A model generated the notes under the pieces. The model did no database searches. It was not told where the DNA came from and was given only the letters and a program-made list of their open reading frames with translations. Made by a program: the position numbers and the translations under genes. Below, in pieces: positions 29,101 to 35,353 of a stretch of 64,000 bases of DNA. Origin of the DNA: Pantanalinema sp. GBBB05. GTDB taxonomy: Bacteria > Cyanobacteriota > Cyanobacteriia > Leptolyngbyales > Leptolyngbyaceae. The stretch's first letter is position 1, and each line of letters opens with the position of its first letter. The stretch covers positions 62,001-126,000 of the forward strand of contig VRZD01000015.1 in NCBI GenBank assembly GCA_016743235.1, read 5' to 3'.

Positions 29101-32100
29101 GGAAAGCCCTAGAACTATCTGAAGGATGTAATTGAGCCTCTGCTGCAGGTATAGCTTGAGTATTCTGGATGCCAGAATCACCTTGGCGTTGAATTTGAAG
29201 ATTTGATTGAGATGGGGCTTGAATACACTGAGTGTCAGGATGATCTTGAGACTGAAACTGCTTCTCTGATTGGGATACGGCTTGAGCCGCTTCGGCAGAA
29301 TTAGGTTGAAGTTGGATTTGCGAATCTAACTTAGATGTATCTTGAATTACAGGGTTGATTAGGGAATTAATTGAACTCTCTGATTGAGAGAGAGTTTGAG
29401 CCACTTCAGCAGAATTAAGTTGAGGTTGGCTCTGGAGATCTGATTGAGATACAGCCTGAGCCGCCTCGGCAGCATTAGGTTGAGACTGAATCCAACTACT
29501 TGGTTCAGAAGTAGCTGTACCTTGAATAACTTCAGCAGAATTAGGTTGAGGGTAAACCTGGGAATCTAATTTAGGTGCATCTTGACTGGCAGGACTGATT
29601 AAAGAATTGACCTGACTTTCAGATTGAGATACAGCTTGGGTAGTTTCAGTAAAATCAACTTGAGCTTGAATTTGAGAATCTGATTGGGATGCAGCTTGAA
29701 TAGCTTCAGTAGAATTAACCTGAGGTTGAATCTGGGAATCTAACTGAGATGCGTTCTGAATATCAGAACTGATCAACGAATTTATCTGATTCTCCGATCG
29801 CGATATAGATTGAATAGCTTCAGTAGAATTAACCTGAGGTTGAATCTGGGAATCTAACTGAGATGCGTTCTGAATATCAGAACTGATCAACGAATTTATC
29901 TGGTTCTCCGATCGAGATGTAGTTTGATTAGTTTCGTTAAAAGCAATTTGAGGTTGAATCTGGGAATCTAACTGAGATGTAGCTTGAACATTTAGATTGA
30001 AAGAATTACTCAAAGAATTAGACTGAATAGCTTCAAACGAAGCTATTTGAGGCTGAACCTGCTTCTCTGATTGCGATATAGATTGAATCGGTTCAGCAGA
30101 ATTAATTTGAGGTTGAATCTGGGGATCTAACTGAGATATAGACTGAACAGCTCGATCACCAGAATTGCTCAAAGAATTAGGTTGAACAACTTCAGTAGAA
30201 TTAACTTGAGGCTGGATCTGATAGTCTGATTGAGATACAGATTGAATCGGTTCAGTAGAATTAATTTGAGATTGAATCTGGGGATCTAACTGAGATGTGT
30301 TTTGAATATCAGAATGAATCTGATTCTCCGATCGAGATACAGTTGGAGCAGCTTCAGTAAAGTCAATCTGAGGCTGAATCTGAGTATCGAGTTGAGATAC
30401 TGCTTGAGTCGCTTCGGCAGCATTAGCTTGAGACTGAATCCAAGGATTTGGCTCAGAAGTAGCTTGAAGATTTTGAAGGTCAGAATTTACCTGAGACTGA
30501 TTCTCTGATTGGGATAAAACTTCAATATCCTGAACAACCTCACTAACAGTTGACGCTGCTGGTTGAACTGGAATTGGAGTAGATTCAGGATTTTGCTCAG
30601 AATTTTGAATCGAGTCAGCCGTTGCTTCGGCAGGAAACTGCAATGAGAGCGGAGTAGATAATCCAGACTGAGATTTGGGTTGCAGATTTAAACTAGATTG
30701 TCTAGGATTTGTTGATTGAGTGTTAGGCGGCGACTCTAAGACAATTGATGGCTCAGATGATTGTTCAGATAATTGTTCAGATTGAATTTGAGCGTCAGGA
30801 AGCTGTATTTCAATGGCAGGTTGAATTTGAAAACTAGTTTGCTGTTCAGATTGAACTTGAGTGTCAGGAAACTGGGTTTCGACGGCAGGCTGAATTTGGA
30901 AACCAGTTTGAGATTCTAAAGAAACTTGTTCTGTAGAAGTAATTTGAGCTTGATCACTAATTGGAGCTGACTCGAACTCTGACGCTTGAGAATGAATCTG
31001 AGTTGATGCATTAATTAATTCAATTGAACCACCAGGAGATTGTGACTCTGACTGAGTTTGGAGATGAATGGATGGTTTAGAACCTGTTGTTGTAACCCTA
31101 TCTGATGGCAGTGAAGCATCACTTTGCACCCCAGGTTTAATTCCAGCTTCAGAATTAGGTTGAGGTTGAATACGAGCTTGATTCTGTTGCTCGATGGGAG
31201 AAGCGATAGGATCAGCAGTGAGTTGGGTTGGAATCTCGATCGAATTTTGTAGAGCTGATTCCGCTCCGGTAGAGGCTGGTTCAGCTGTCCTCTGAATCTG
31301 AGAAGCGCTCGGTGAGTGAGATTGAGCTTCAGCATTATGAAATGGAATGCCAGAACTCACAGTACGTTCGGAACCTATTTCACTTCTTTGCTGAGCCTGA
31401 ATAACCTCTGATTGAGCCCCTTCTACTGTCTGTTGAAGCTGGGTATTAGAACTAGAAGGAACTTCTGTTTTCGGTTCTGATAAGGGCTGGTTGATAACAT
31501 TGTCTTGAGGATAAACTGGCGGGATATCAACCGACTGAGGTTGACTGTAAGCACCCGATCGCGCTTCACCTGGCTGTTGCTCAATGCTCTGCGCCTGGAT
31601 AACTTCAGACTGCGATGAGATCGCATTACCAAAATGACTATGATCAACCTGGTTCGTGGCTGGAGGCACTAGTAAATCCTGATTGTTGCCAGATTCTACA
31701 TGGCGTTGCAAGCCCGAATTCTGCTGACTCGATATTGGAGTTGTAGGTGAACTGGTTGTTGATTGGGTGGGAGAGGTAAATACAACTTGATCTCTGGAAG
31801 GATTTTGGTCTGAAGCAGCGTTAAAGCTTGGTTGTTGAACTTGAGTTGGTTCTGATTTAGGTTGTTCTGCCGCAGCGTCTAGCTGCTGATCTTGATTAGG
31901 TTCAGCCTGTTGCCGCTGAAGTGATTTAGTCTGATGCGGCGTTGTTTCTAATTCAACTGCTGCTGTAGCTAATTCAGTCTTGGCTGAGTCTGGCTGTAAA
32001 TTAAGGTTCAGCTCAGGTTCGGCTGGTCGCTGTTCAGGCGACGTCAATTCTAATGATTGCTCTGGCTGAGATTGGCGTGATTCGGTTGCAGCTTCTGGCT

Positions 32101-32461
32101 TGATCGTCAGCGATCGCAGAGCTGCTTTATTCTCAGAAGTCTTAACCTCCGATGGTTGACGCTGTATGGCTTCCGGGAGCGAGTCTATCCCTATCGGCAA
32201 TGCTGATGCGCCAAATGCTTCCGTAGCAAAAAAAGGAGAGTCAAGAAATGGATTATCTAAAAAGTCAGCCTGAATCACATCAGGTTGAAAAATGGAGAGG
32301 TCAAGCACCGAAAGCGATCGCGCTCCCAAGGGCACAAGAAACTGCCGATTAATACCCAACGGTTGAGCCGGTTGCAGTGGGTGTTTCAACCCCAAAGGCT
32401 CATCGGGTAGTGGGCTCTCTGGGTCAGTATGATTGGCAGACGATAGCGGACGATCAACCAT
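23129..32461 (-). CDS. 3110-residue Gln/Ser-rich repeat protein within the CIS operon
   Basis: The longest gene here (9.3 kb), with one uninterrupted frame. Residues 1-115 are ordinary (PLGARSLSVLDLSIFQPDVI). The next roughly 2900 are low-complexity, rich in Gln, Ser, Asn and Pro and poor in Cys and aromatics, with hydrophobic-Q-x-Q words (IQPQ, IQAQ, IQRQ, IQSQ) every 15-40 residues. The last 60 are compact and charged (VDYLEVVAQAIYHRLRQRMR). Such an end resembles short proteins at this place in other extracellular CIS operons, as I recall. ATG overlaps the tube gene stop (TAATG). It could be a length ruler, tether or cargo scaffold; the function is unknown. Confidence 0.85.
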   Translation of the reverse strand: MVDRPLSSANHTDPESPLPDEPLGLKHPLQPAQPLGINRQFLVPLGARSLSVLDLSIFQPDVIQADFLDNPFLDSPFFATEAFGASALPIGIDSLPEAIQRQPSEVKTSENKAALRSLTIKPEAATESRQSQPEQSLELTSPEQRPAEPELNLNLQPDSAKTELATAAVELETTPHQTKSLQRQQAEPNQDQQLDAAAEQPKSEPTQVQQPSFNAASDQNPSRDQVVFTSPTQSTTSSPTTPISSQQNSGLQRHVESGNNQDLLVPPATNQVDHSHFGNAISSQSEVIQAQSIEQQPGEARSGAYSQPQSVDIPPVYPQDNVINQPLSEPKTEVPSSSNTQLQQTVEGAQSEVIQAQQRSEIGSERTVSSGIPFHNAEAQSHSPSASQIQRTAEPASTGAESALQNSIEIPTQLTADPIASPIEQQNQARIQPQPNSEAGIKPGVQSDASLPSDRVTTTGSKPSIHLQTQSESQSPGGSIELINASTQIHSQASEFESAPISDQAQITSTEQVSLESQTGFQIQPAVETQFPDTQVQSEQQTSFQIQPAIEIQLPDAQIQSEQLSEQSSEPSIVLESPPNTQSTNPRQSSLNLQPKSQSGLSTPLSLQFPAEATADSIQNSEQNPESTPIPVQPAASTVSEVVQDIEVLSQSENQSQVNSDLQNLQATSEPNPWIQSQANAAEATQAVSQLDTQIQPQIDFTEAAPTVSRSENQIHSDIQNTSQLDPQIQSQINSTEPIQSVSQSDYQIQPQVNSTEVVQPNSLSNSGDRAVQSISQLDPQIQPQINSAEPIQSISQSEKQVQPQIASFEAIQSNSLSNSFNLNVQATSQLDSQIQPQIAFNETNQTTSRSENQINSLISSDIQNASQLDSQIQPQVNSTEAIQSISRSENQINSLISSDIQNASQLDSQIQPQVNSTEAIQAASQSDSQIQAQVDFTETTQAVSQSESQVNSLISPASQDAPKLDSQVYPQPNSAEVIQGTATSEPSSWIQSQPNAAEAAQAVSQSDLQSQPQLNSAEVAQTLSQSESSINSLINPVIQDTSKLDSQIQLQPNSAEAAQAVSQSEKQFQSQDHPDTQCIQAPSQSNLQIQRQGDSGIQNTQAIPAAEAQLHPSDSSRAFPDPANHPPNQVIRRESVTGSSGSLPDSFATQVDPSARLQAQPNPDPSIFEASVTPSNQIEIESQPSSNDLFGSAFQGYEPFVINPGITTNTSIQAQMESDLGAQTTQAASKPNDWIHRSNDWIHQSNSWIKPQTNFDIQKKSDTSKIDPQIQPQIGSTEAVQTVPHLENQIQPQVSSDAQKIQPPAQSNPQIQRQLNPNSQTTPESETQLHSSADSDSPLNSSNHFLDQVISPKSATNSDVFPQTFVNQIEPAERSPAQLDPDPLVSEALVNLNHPAEAQAPSASNAIVSPKLQSDEPFVLNPHSIADAELSPSIQTQSELSIQNTQVSSEPNTQIQPQVNFEIQATQATTQSDTQANSFLSSDIQAESKLNTQIQPQTHSTEAIQPVFQSNPQIQRQATPEAQATQATSSLEPQVPPSGSSDITANSGDQPSDHVISTELVTSSDGSSHAVESQVDPAERVQLQLDPNSFSSQASATANNQIEIQTQANSGTVISPKSQSDQPSLLTPSTTADSGYPASPAPIQTQQPLPEAQNVQAASELSNWIQPHINSVEVIQATPQLENQIQAPSHFDSTHQDTSRSNTQINDSSDSSIQNVQEMPWLDTQSESQITSAAAIQGVEHQAESEGSPDAQSNHFISQSNSQVQRQVHPHSQTTQPIIDSKAQVSALASSDTDLSPADSLPSQTTSVELAASPDVSPQPLAAQVDPAQRSQVQLNSDPLISAASIDANHPAEIQAQPDSDALVGPELPSDTASGLDPGAIAQPVSPASISAQAESKLSVDEVTLANRALQDSANHSDLKVSHSNAQQISRAKDSSDARQGTQLTDDWTESPPALLDSSIEGLQRSVESNDVETASTSTAASAQAAHVNLLQNDSQTHLLSEAAVSLESPTSIQPQPIVETPDAGARAPMIAEPSPIIQTSHQQHDSTEQAVDIVSSQGQENAPKEIQTQLESESSVGTAGLERSQPQVDLEPSAYLNQDSDLPLIQTQSNTETAIGSNAPTNVQINLDQTPSATPPLLDMQVQAQVDLTNQQASQEHPYFPSHLNSGSTIDSNVSSSFDELQNSSSVSSQPQINSEPASSDSHPNNNPELNSASLDAEIAIAPNKQVNRQWEGTTGQILDATSSPEPDYESKEIQARFDTGAGVNPQIDSEVQTVEPTVQQAEIRATANSQIESEVPSRSPLDRIANSESPTYLQAYPQSELTGDSDSLIDESSRSSSSVASSASSSVGRQNQIVSEAPALLQPHPSPQSKDNIEAANTDIVPEASVHSVEQSGTVLQGRIQPQLNSIFQVENQSFIQPQSQVNSEAKTDPQQSDESALIQSQQAIAANATSSPHLLPIIQASLEQDQPPTTQSDSQEQAPTSSEVQARVEQSSGLISPQFSLESQISSGDRSHPVEPQLNSEIRSQPPFGSDQVATENLVYPHGQFTIQAQPSSQPIGSPEESELAIHSESLIDPSALLSSQESTSIPVDLQTQISSAAPIAMGSQASIQLQPTTEPQITDTLAIPQKPVALESASESVSNSQAQVSTNVLNNLEATTLEPPSSSQGQTRIQAQLEPELPIQPTSIIHSQSEAEFGATTQLNQMHNQFLSRAEAEVKSTFQDSSSAELEQFEPTIVQPQSESNVNPNLDAALFTNHSLQSIPEPLNSELRFSDQEEPNSTAQSNAQTDIRIQGKRSGSIGSSSTAGRDIQAQFESEQVSQSSPINADHDTHLTQQISSDSRTQPDTASMPQFQPDSEVRKPDELLSANSPTDLNRSHDADLETADATIQRSLQSTSTDEINHSPETASVQSSDVQPLPQVWQDLTVLRPLIQPATTRHPTIATQPESLQRRQPPRKPSTGVAVNLQRSSNAAIELDQSTRSDRIPEQWSSLADLVEPETVPSIQSTSSPRKSGGRKTASAGAAQQLANSSNSMIQAQFIETAPIRVTRHQPPTPVINRQDDDPAVEDPADDVDYLEVVAQAIYHRLRQRMRVEQERHGRGYFGRLPW
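26760..29200 (-). repeat. Four higher-order repeats inside the giant CIS gene
   Basis: Within the giant gene, a unit of roughly 205-250 codons recurs four times. Each begins near an IQRQ/VQRQ word (DNA near 29190, 28520, 27910 and 27165), then an SSD-rich stretch, a VDPA-x-R or IEPAER word, a DPDP/EA word, and a closing block with IQ words (SEPN-x-IQPQ in the better-kept copies). Copies have diverged to different extents. Limits are approximate. Confidence 0.6.
29701..29928 (-). repeat. Near-perfect 114-bp tandem duplication in the giant gene
   Basis: Two adjacent 114-bp (38-codon) units differ at very few bases. Each encodes a segment including NASQLDSQIQPQVNSTEAIQ. The near-identity shows a recent duplication, and the multiple of three keeps the frame. 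Confidence 0.85.
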
Positions 32462-32988
32462 TATTCACTACCAAAATAGCCATTTTGCCGGGTACCCAAT
32501 GCCGTTGCCGAAGCTGTTCCCGACTTCGCGACCACTTTCATCCCTTCATAAATTAGCGTTAATTCTTCAATCGCGACACTAGAGGCATCTGCTGTCAGTG
32601 ATGGAGCTTTCCAGCCAACTGGAATCGCTCCAATCAGCGTCCAGCATTGCATTGTTTCACCCGCTTGGTTAAACACCAGGATATTCACATTCCGCCGCTC
32701 GATCGCTTTTTGCGAATCTGTCTTCATCACCTGGCTAGCCCAATTCCAGAATACGAGGTCATCCGTTAACCCCCGCTTCAGGGTCACTTCCGAGAAGTCT
32801 GGTTGCCCTAATAAAATCCGCTTTTGGTCATTTACCCCCCCTTCATGAAAGGACTCGTATTTAATCGTGACTCCCAACCCCTGGCATTCGGTAAAGGATG
32901 CAGAAATCGTTGAAGTCTCTAGCCCAACGTAAAAGCGATTCGTCGTCACATAATTGAGACCAAAGGTTTCGTTGCCGTTACTCGCCAT
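32461..32988 (-). CDS. CIS inner tube protein (gp19-like)
   Basis: A 175-residue tail-tube-superfamily protein. Typical features are NRFYVGLETSTISASFTECQ (strand and hub loop), VTLKRGLTDDLVFWNWAS and a C-terminal strand with EELTLIYEGM. In canonical order this last tube copy would match the Afp5-type protein nearest the baseplate. Its start overlaps the stop of the small upstream gene (TAATG), and its stop overlaps the start of the giant gene (TAATG), so three proteins are translationally linked. Confidence 0.9.
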   Translation of the reverse strand: MASNGNETFGLNYVTTNRFYVGLETSTISASFTECQGLGVTIKYESFHEGGVNDQKRILLGQPDFSEVTLKRGLTDDLVFWNWASQVMKTDSQKAIERRNVNILVFNQAGETMQCWTLIGAIPVGWKAPSLTADASSVAIEELTLIYEGMKVVAKSGTASATALGTRQNGYFGSE

Positions 32989-33170
32989 TAGCCGCGCCTC
33001 CCATAGCCTTGTTGACGCTCCCGTTGCTGTTTCAGATCATGCCGCAGCAATTCATATACACGATCGCTAATTTTTTCGATCAACGCCGTATCCGCCAAAA
33101 TCTGCTTTAACAGTTTTGGCGGAATGTCTTCAGGATTTAGATTTAAAAGATGTAGATCAAAGTTGGGCAT
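32988..33170 (-). CDS. Small CIS operon protein
   Basis: A 60-residue, mostly helical protein with a basic Gln/Arg tail (QQRERQQGYGRRG). Its central segment, LADTALIEKISDRVYELLRHDL, is amphipathic. It lies between the chaperone-like gene and the last tube gene, the position of the short Afp6-type gene in other systems, but I cannot show homology. Stop and start of the next gene overlap as TAATG, indicating coupled synthesis. Confidence 0.7.
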   Translation of the reverse strand: MPNFDLHLLNLNPEDIPPKLLKQILADTALIEKISDRVYELLRHDLKQQRERQQGYGRRG

Positions 33171-33223
33171 TAGAAGTGATTAAAAATTGAATTTTTTATG
33201 CTCGGATCGTTCTAGTTAATTCA

Positions 33224-33242
33224 TCTTGCTAACTTAGCAAGA
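33224..33242. promoter_or_regulatory. 19-base perfect palindrome within the CIS operon
   Basis: TCTTGCTAA and TTAGCAAGA flank a single central C, in a 170-bp gene-free gap. A second inverted pair (ATGATC/GATCAT, 33253-33270) follows. Such symmetry suits an operator or an RNA-processing hairpin. There is no T-run for a terminator in the leftward direction. Confidence 0.35.
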
Positions 33243-33341
33243 GGGATCGCTATGATCCAAATCGATCATCTTATCTAGCGCATTTCACCTTAGTGCTGCA
33301 CTATAGCAGGGTAAAGTCAAATTTTGCGCTATAAAACCCTC

Positions 33342-33662
33342 TTACTGATTCTGATTGGCTAACTTAGTCGAGCCTTCCTCCAGGTCATTAATCTGGCGAT
33401 AAAACTTTTGCAAATAATTTAGATCGCAGGCAAACAACCCCTCAATTACCATCGGTGACACTTCATCTAAAGCTCCCAATTTGGTGATCACTCGCGATAA
33501 AATAATCACCGTTGCATAAGCAGGGTTAGACTTCACGCGCGGATCGCGGAGGGGGACAATCTCATCGATCGCTCGTGACAATCGCATTACGCCTTTACGA
33601 TGTAAGTTGCCATCTGCGTCCAAATAGCCCTTAGGTAACTCAAACTCAAACTCAGTTTGCAT
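33342..33662 (-). CDS. Tail-assembly chaperone-like protein
   Basis: A 106-residue protein starting MQTEFEFELPKGYLDADGNL and containing GVMRLSRAIDEIVPLRDPRV, LSRVITKLGAL and an LFACDLNYLQKFYRQIN end. This matches the short phage tail-assembly/chaperone-like proteins that accompany tube genes in extracellular CIS operons. The start lies within the end of the tube gene at 33652 (11-base overlap); the frame is open four codons further upstream. Confidence 0.8.
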   Translation of the reverse strand: MQTEFEFELPKGYLDADGNLHRKGVMRLSRAIDEIVPLRDPRVKSNPAYATVIILSRVITKLGALDEVSPMVIEGLFACDLNYLQKFYRQINDLEEGSTKLANQNQ

Positions 33663-34158
33663 TCGTTGACACAACGTTAATTCGTTTTAGTTCCTCGATC
33701 GTAACTTCAATCTCCTCAATTTCAAAATCACCGCCAGTGACATTGACATCCGAAATCGAGTATCCGGTCACCCAAGCTCGTTTAAACTCAAACCGAAACT
33801 GTTCCTCAGCCGCCTGATTGTAAATTACCAACGATCCGTCTCGACGTTGAGTTGACCAATTCCCAGATTCAGTTGCACTGAGCCAGTCCCAAAATACGGT
33901 TGAACAGGTCAACCCTCGCCGCAGAGTGATGTTGGAGTAGGAGATACTTCCAGGAATTTTTGTAGTAATCAGGCGTCCAGCTGATTGACCGGTTTTACCC
34001 CACTTTTGGGGAGTCGCTTCGGCAATCTGAATCACCTCTTGCGTGGCTTTGAAGCCACTACATTCCATGAAATACCCATCCACTGAATCCTTACTTCCAT
34101 CTAGGGTAAGTTCTAGATAGAAGCGGGCTTTGGTGAGAATTTCAGGATAATCAGTCAT
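33652..34158 (-). CDS. CIS inner tube protein, paralog
   Basis: A 168-residue gp19-like tube protein: KARFYLELTLDGSKDSVDGY, a MECSGFKATQEV strand, ITLRRGLTCSTVFWDWLS and a C-terminal IEEIEVTIEELKRI. It resembles the tube protein at 32461 more than the other two copies (both have an LRRGLT/LKRGLT-x-FW-x-W block). It overlaps the following chaperone-like gene. Confidence 0.88.
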   Translation of the reverse strand: MTDYPEILTKARFYLELTLDGSKDSVDGYFMECSGFKATQEVIQIAEATPQKWGKTGQSAGRLITTKIPGSISYSNITLRRGLTCSTVFWDWLSATESGNWSTQRRDGSLVIYNQAAEEQFRFEFKRAWVTGYSISDVNVTGGDFEIEEIEVTIEELKRINVVSTNAN

Positions 34159-34179
34159 GAGGTGGAATTCGGAACTTGA

Positions 34180-34671
34180 TTAAGCGGCACGAACAACTTT
34201 CGTAAATCCTAGCTGTAACGTATCTACAGCAATTTCACCGGCTTTGTCAGGCGACAGATCTCCCCCAGCCTGGCTGATATCACACGGAAATAAATCGGTA
34301 AAGTTAAACCGCATTCCTTCCGCTCCATCCCCGTCATACACGACTAGTGAGCCAGTCTTACGGTTCGATCGCCCTTTAGTTTCGCCACCCGCATAGGATT
34401 CAGCATGACATTGGATATACCAATCCTCTAGCTTTTTCTGTGGTCCTTCATTCCCAGCAACGTAAGTGAGGGTAATGGTGGAATTATATTTAACTCCCCC
34501 AATCACCGACTGGGTTTGAGTTTTGCCACCTTTTGTCACTCCAATCGGGGCATCACCACCCGCTACCGTTAGCTCAATTTCGGGACCTGACACTTTCTGC
34601 ACTAACAAATCAGTAATTCCATCAATTTCAAAGTAAAATTTGGCATTAGTCAAATATTCAACATCTGGCAT
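34180..34671 (-). CDS. CIS inner tube protein, paralog
   Basis: A 163-residue tube-superfamily protein: NAKFYFEIDGITDLLVQKVS, GGDAPIGVTKGGKTQTQSV, LEDWYIQCHAES and a RKTGSLVVYDGDG strand. It pairs in sequence with the copy at 34762 (shared AAIG/APIG-x-TKGGK and KTGS-x-x-x-YD). This pair could be the major tube protein and a variant ring. Same operon, 21 bp before the next gene. Confidence 0.86.
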   Translation of the reverse strand: MPDVEYLTNAKFYFEIDGITDLLVQKVSGPEIELTVAGGDAPIGVTKGGKTQTQSVIGGVKYNSTITLTYVAGNEGPQKKLEDWYIQCHAESYAGGETKGRSNRKTGSLVVYDGDGAEGMRFNFTDLFPCDISQAGGDLSPDKAGEIAVDTLQLGFTKVVRAA

Positions 34672-34761
34672 TTTTAGACTCCTACCTGATCATACTAAGA
34701 CAACAGCAAACCTAGCAAATCCTGGTTTCTAGGCTGTGATACACGTTTCTAGCTACCCGTG

Positions 34762-35250
34762 CTACACGGTGCGATTAAACTTTTCACACGTAATCGTGAA
34801 GGTTTCCTCTAGATAGGTATCTCCCGTCACATCAAAGTCTGCACACTTATATTTCGACGGCCAGGCATCAGTAAATTCCCACTTAGCCACTTCTTTGTCA
34901 TCATTGTCATAAGCTGTAATTGAGCCAGTTTTTTTACTGCTGTAAAAACTGCTTTTGCCACCATCAGAGGCCGGCAAACACTTTTCAAACCACTCATACA
35001 TCTTTTTGCTGGCACTATTAGCGGTAGGGCTAGCAATACACACGCAATCAAACGAAAATAACCCTTCAAATCCCGATGAGTTAATTTGGCGAATTGACTT
35101 GCCGCCTTTGGTGCTGCCGATCGCAGCATCTTTGCCCTGTACCTTGGGTTTGTAATCCGCCAGTTTAACACTCTTGAACACTAATTCCGTCAGTCCATCA
35201 AACTCCAGATAAAAACTACTGGGAGCAATTGGTTTAGCGAGATCAGCCAT
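34762..35250 (-). CDS. CIS inner tube protein, paralog
   Basis: A 162-residue tube-superfamily protein: SSFYLEFDGLTELVFKSVKL, DAAIGSTKGGKSIRQ, MYEWFEKCLPAS, SKKTGSITAYDNDD and a closing TFTITCEKFNRTV. It has an unusual number of cysteines (four) for this family. As the tube gene nearest to the sheath gene (103 bp apart), it is the candidate for the abundant inner tube subunit. Confidence 0.86.
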   Translation of the reverse strand: MADLAKPIAPSSFYLEFDGLTELVFKSVKLADYKPKVQGKDAAIGSTKGGKSIRQINSSGFEGLFSFDCVCIASPTANSASKKMYEWFEKCLPASDGGKSSFYSSKKTGSITAYDNDDKEVAKWEFTDAWPSKYKCADFDVTGDTYLEETFTITCEKFNRTV

Positions 35251-35353
35251 AACTCAATTCCTTAACAACAGACACTATGCTTCGTAAATTTCATCCTTGC
35301 CATAGGAGCACAAAACCTTGTACCCCTATGACAAACCCTTAAACACTAGATCA

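Noticed and set aside
23129..32461. Calling the giant protein the tape-measure protein
   Set aside because: Tape measures are helical and rather hydrophobic; this one is Pro/Gln/Ser-rich and lies next to the tube adaptor. Kept only as one hypothesis; a regular tape measure may lie beyond the window.
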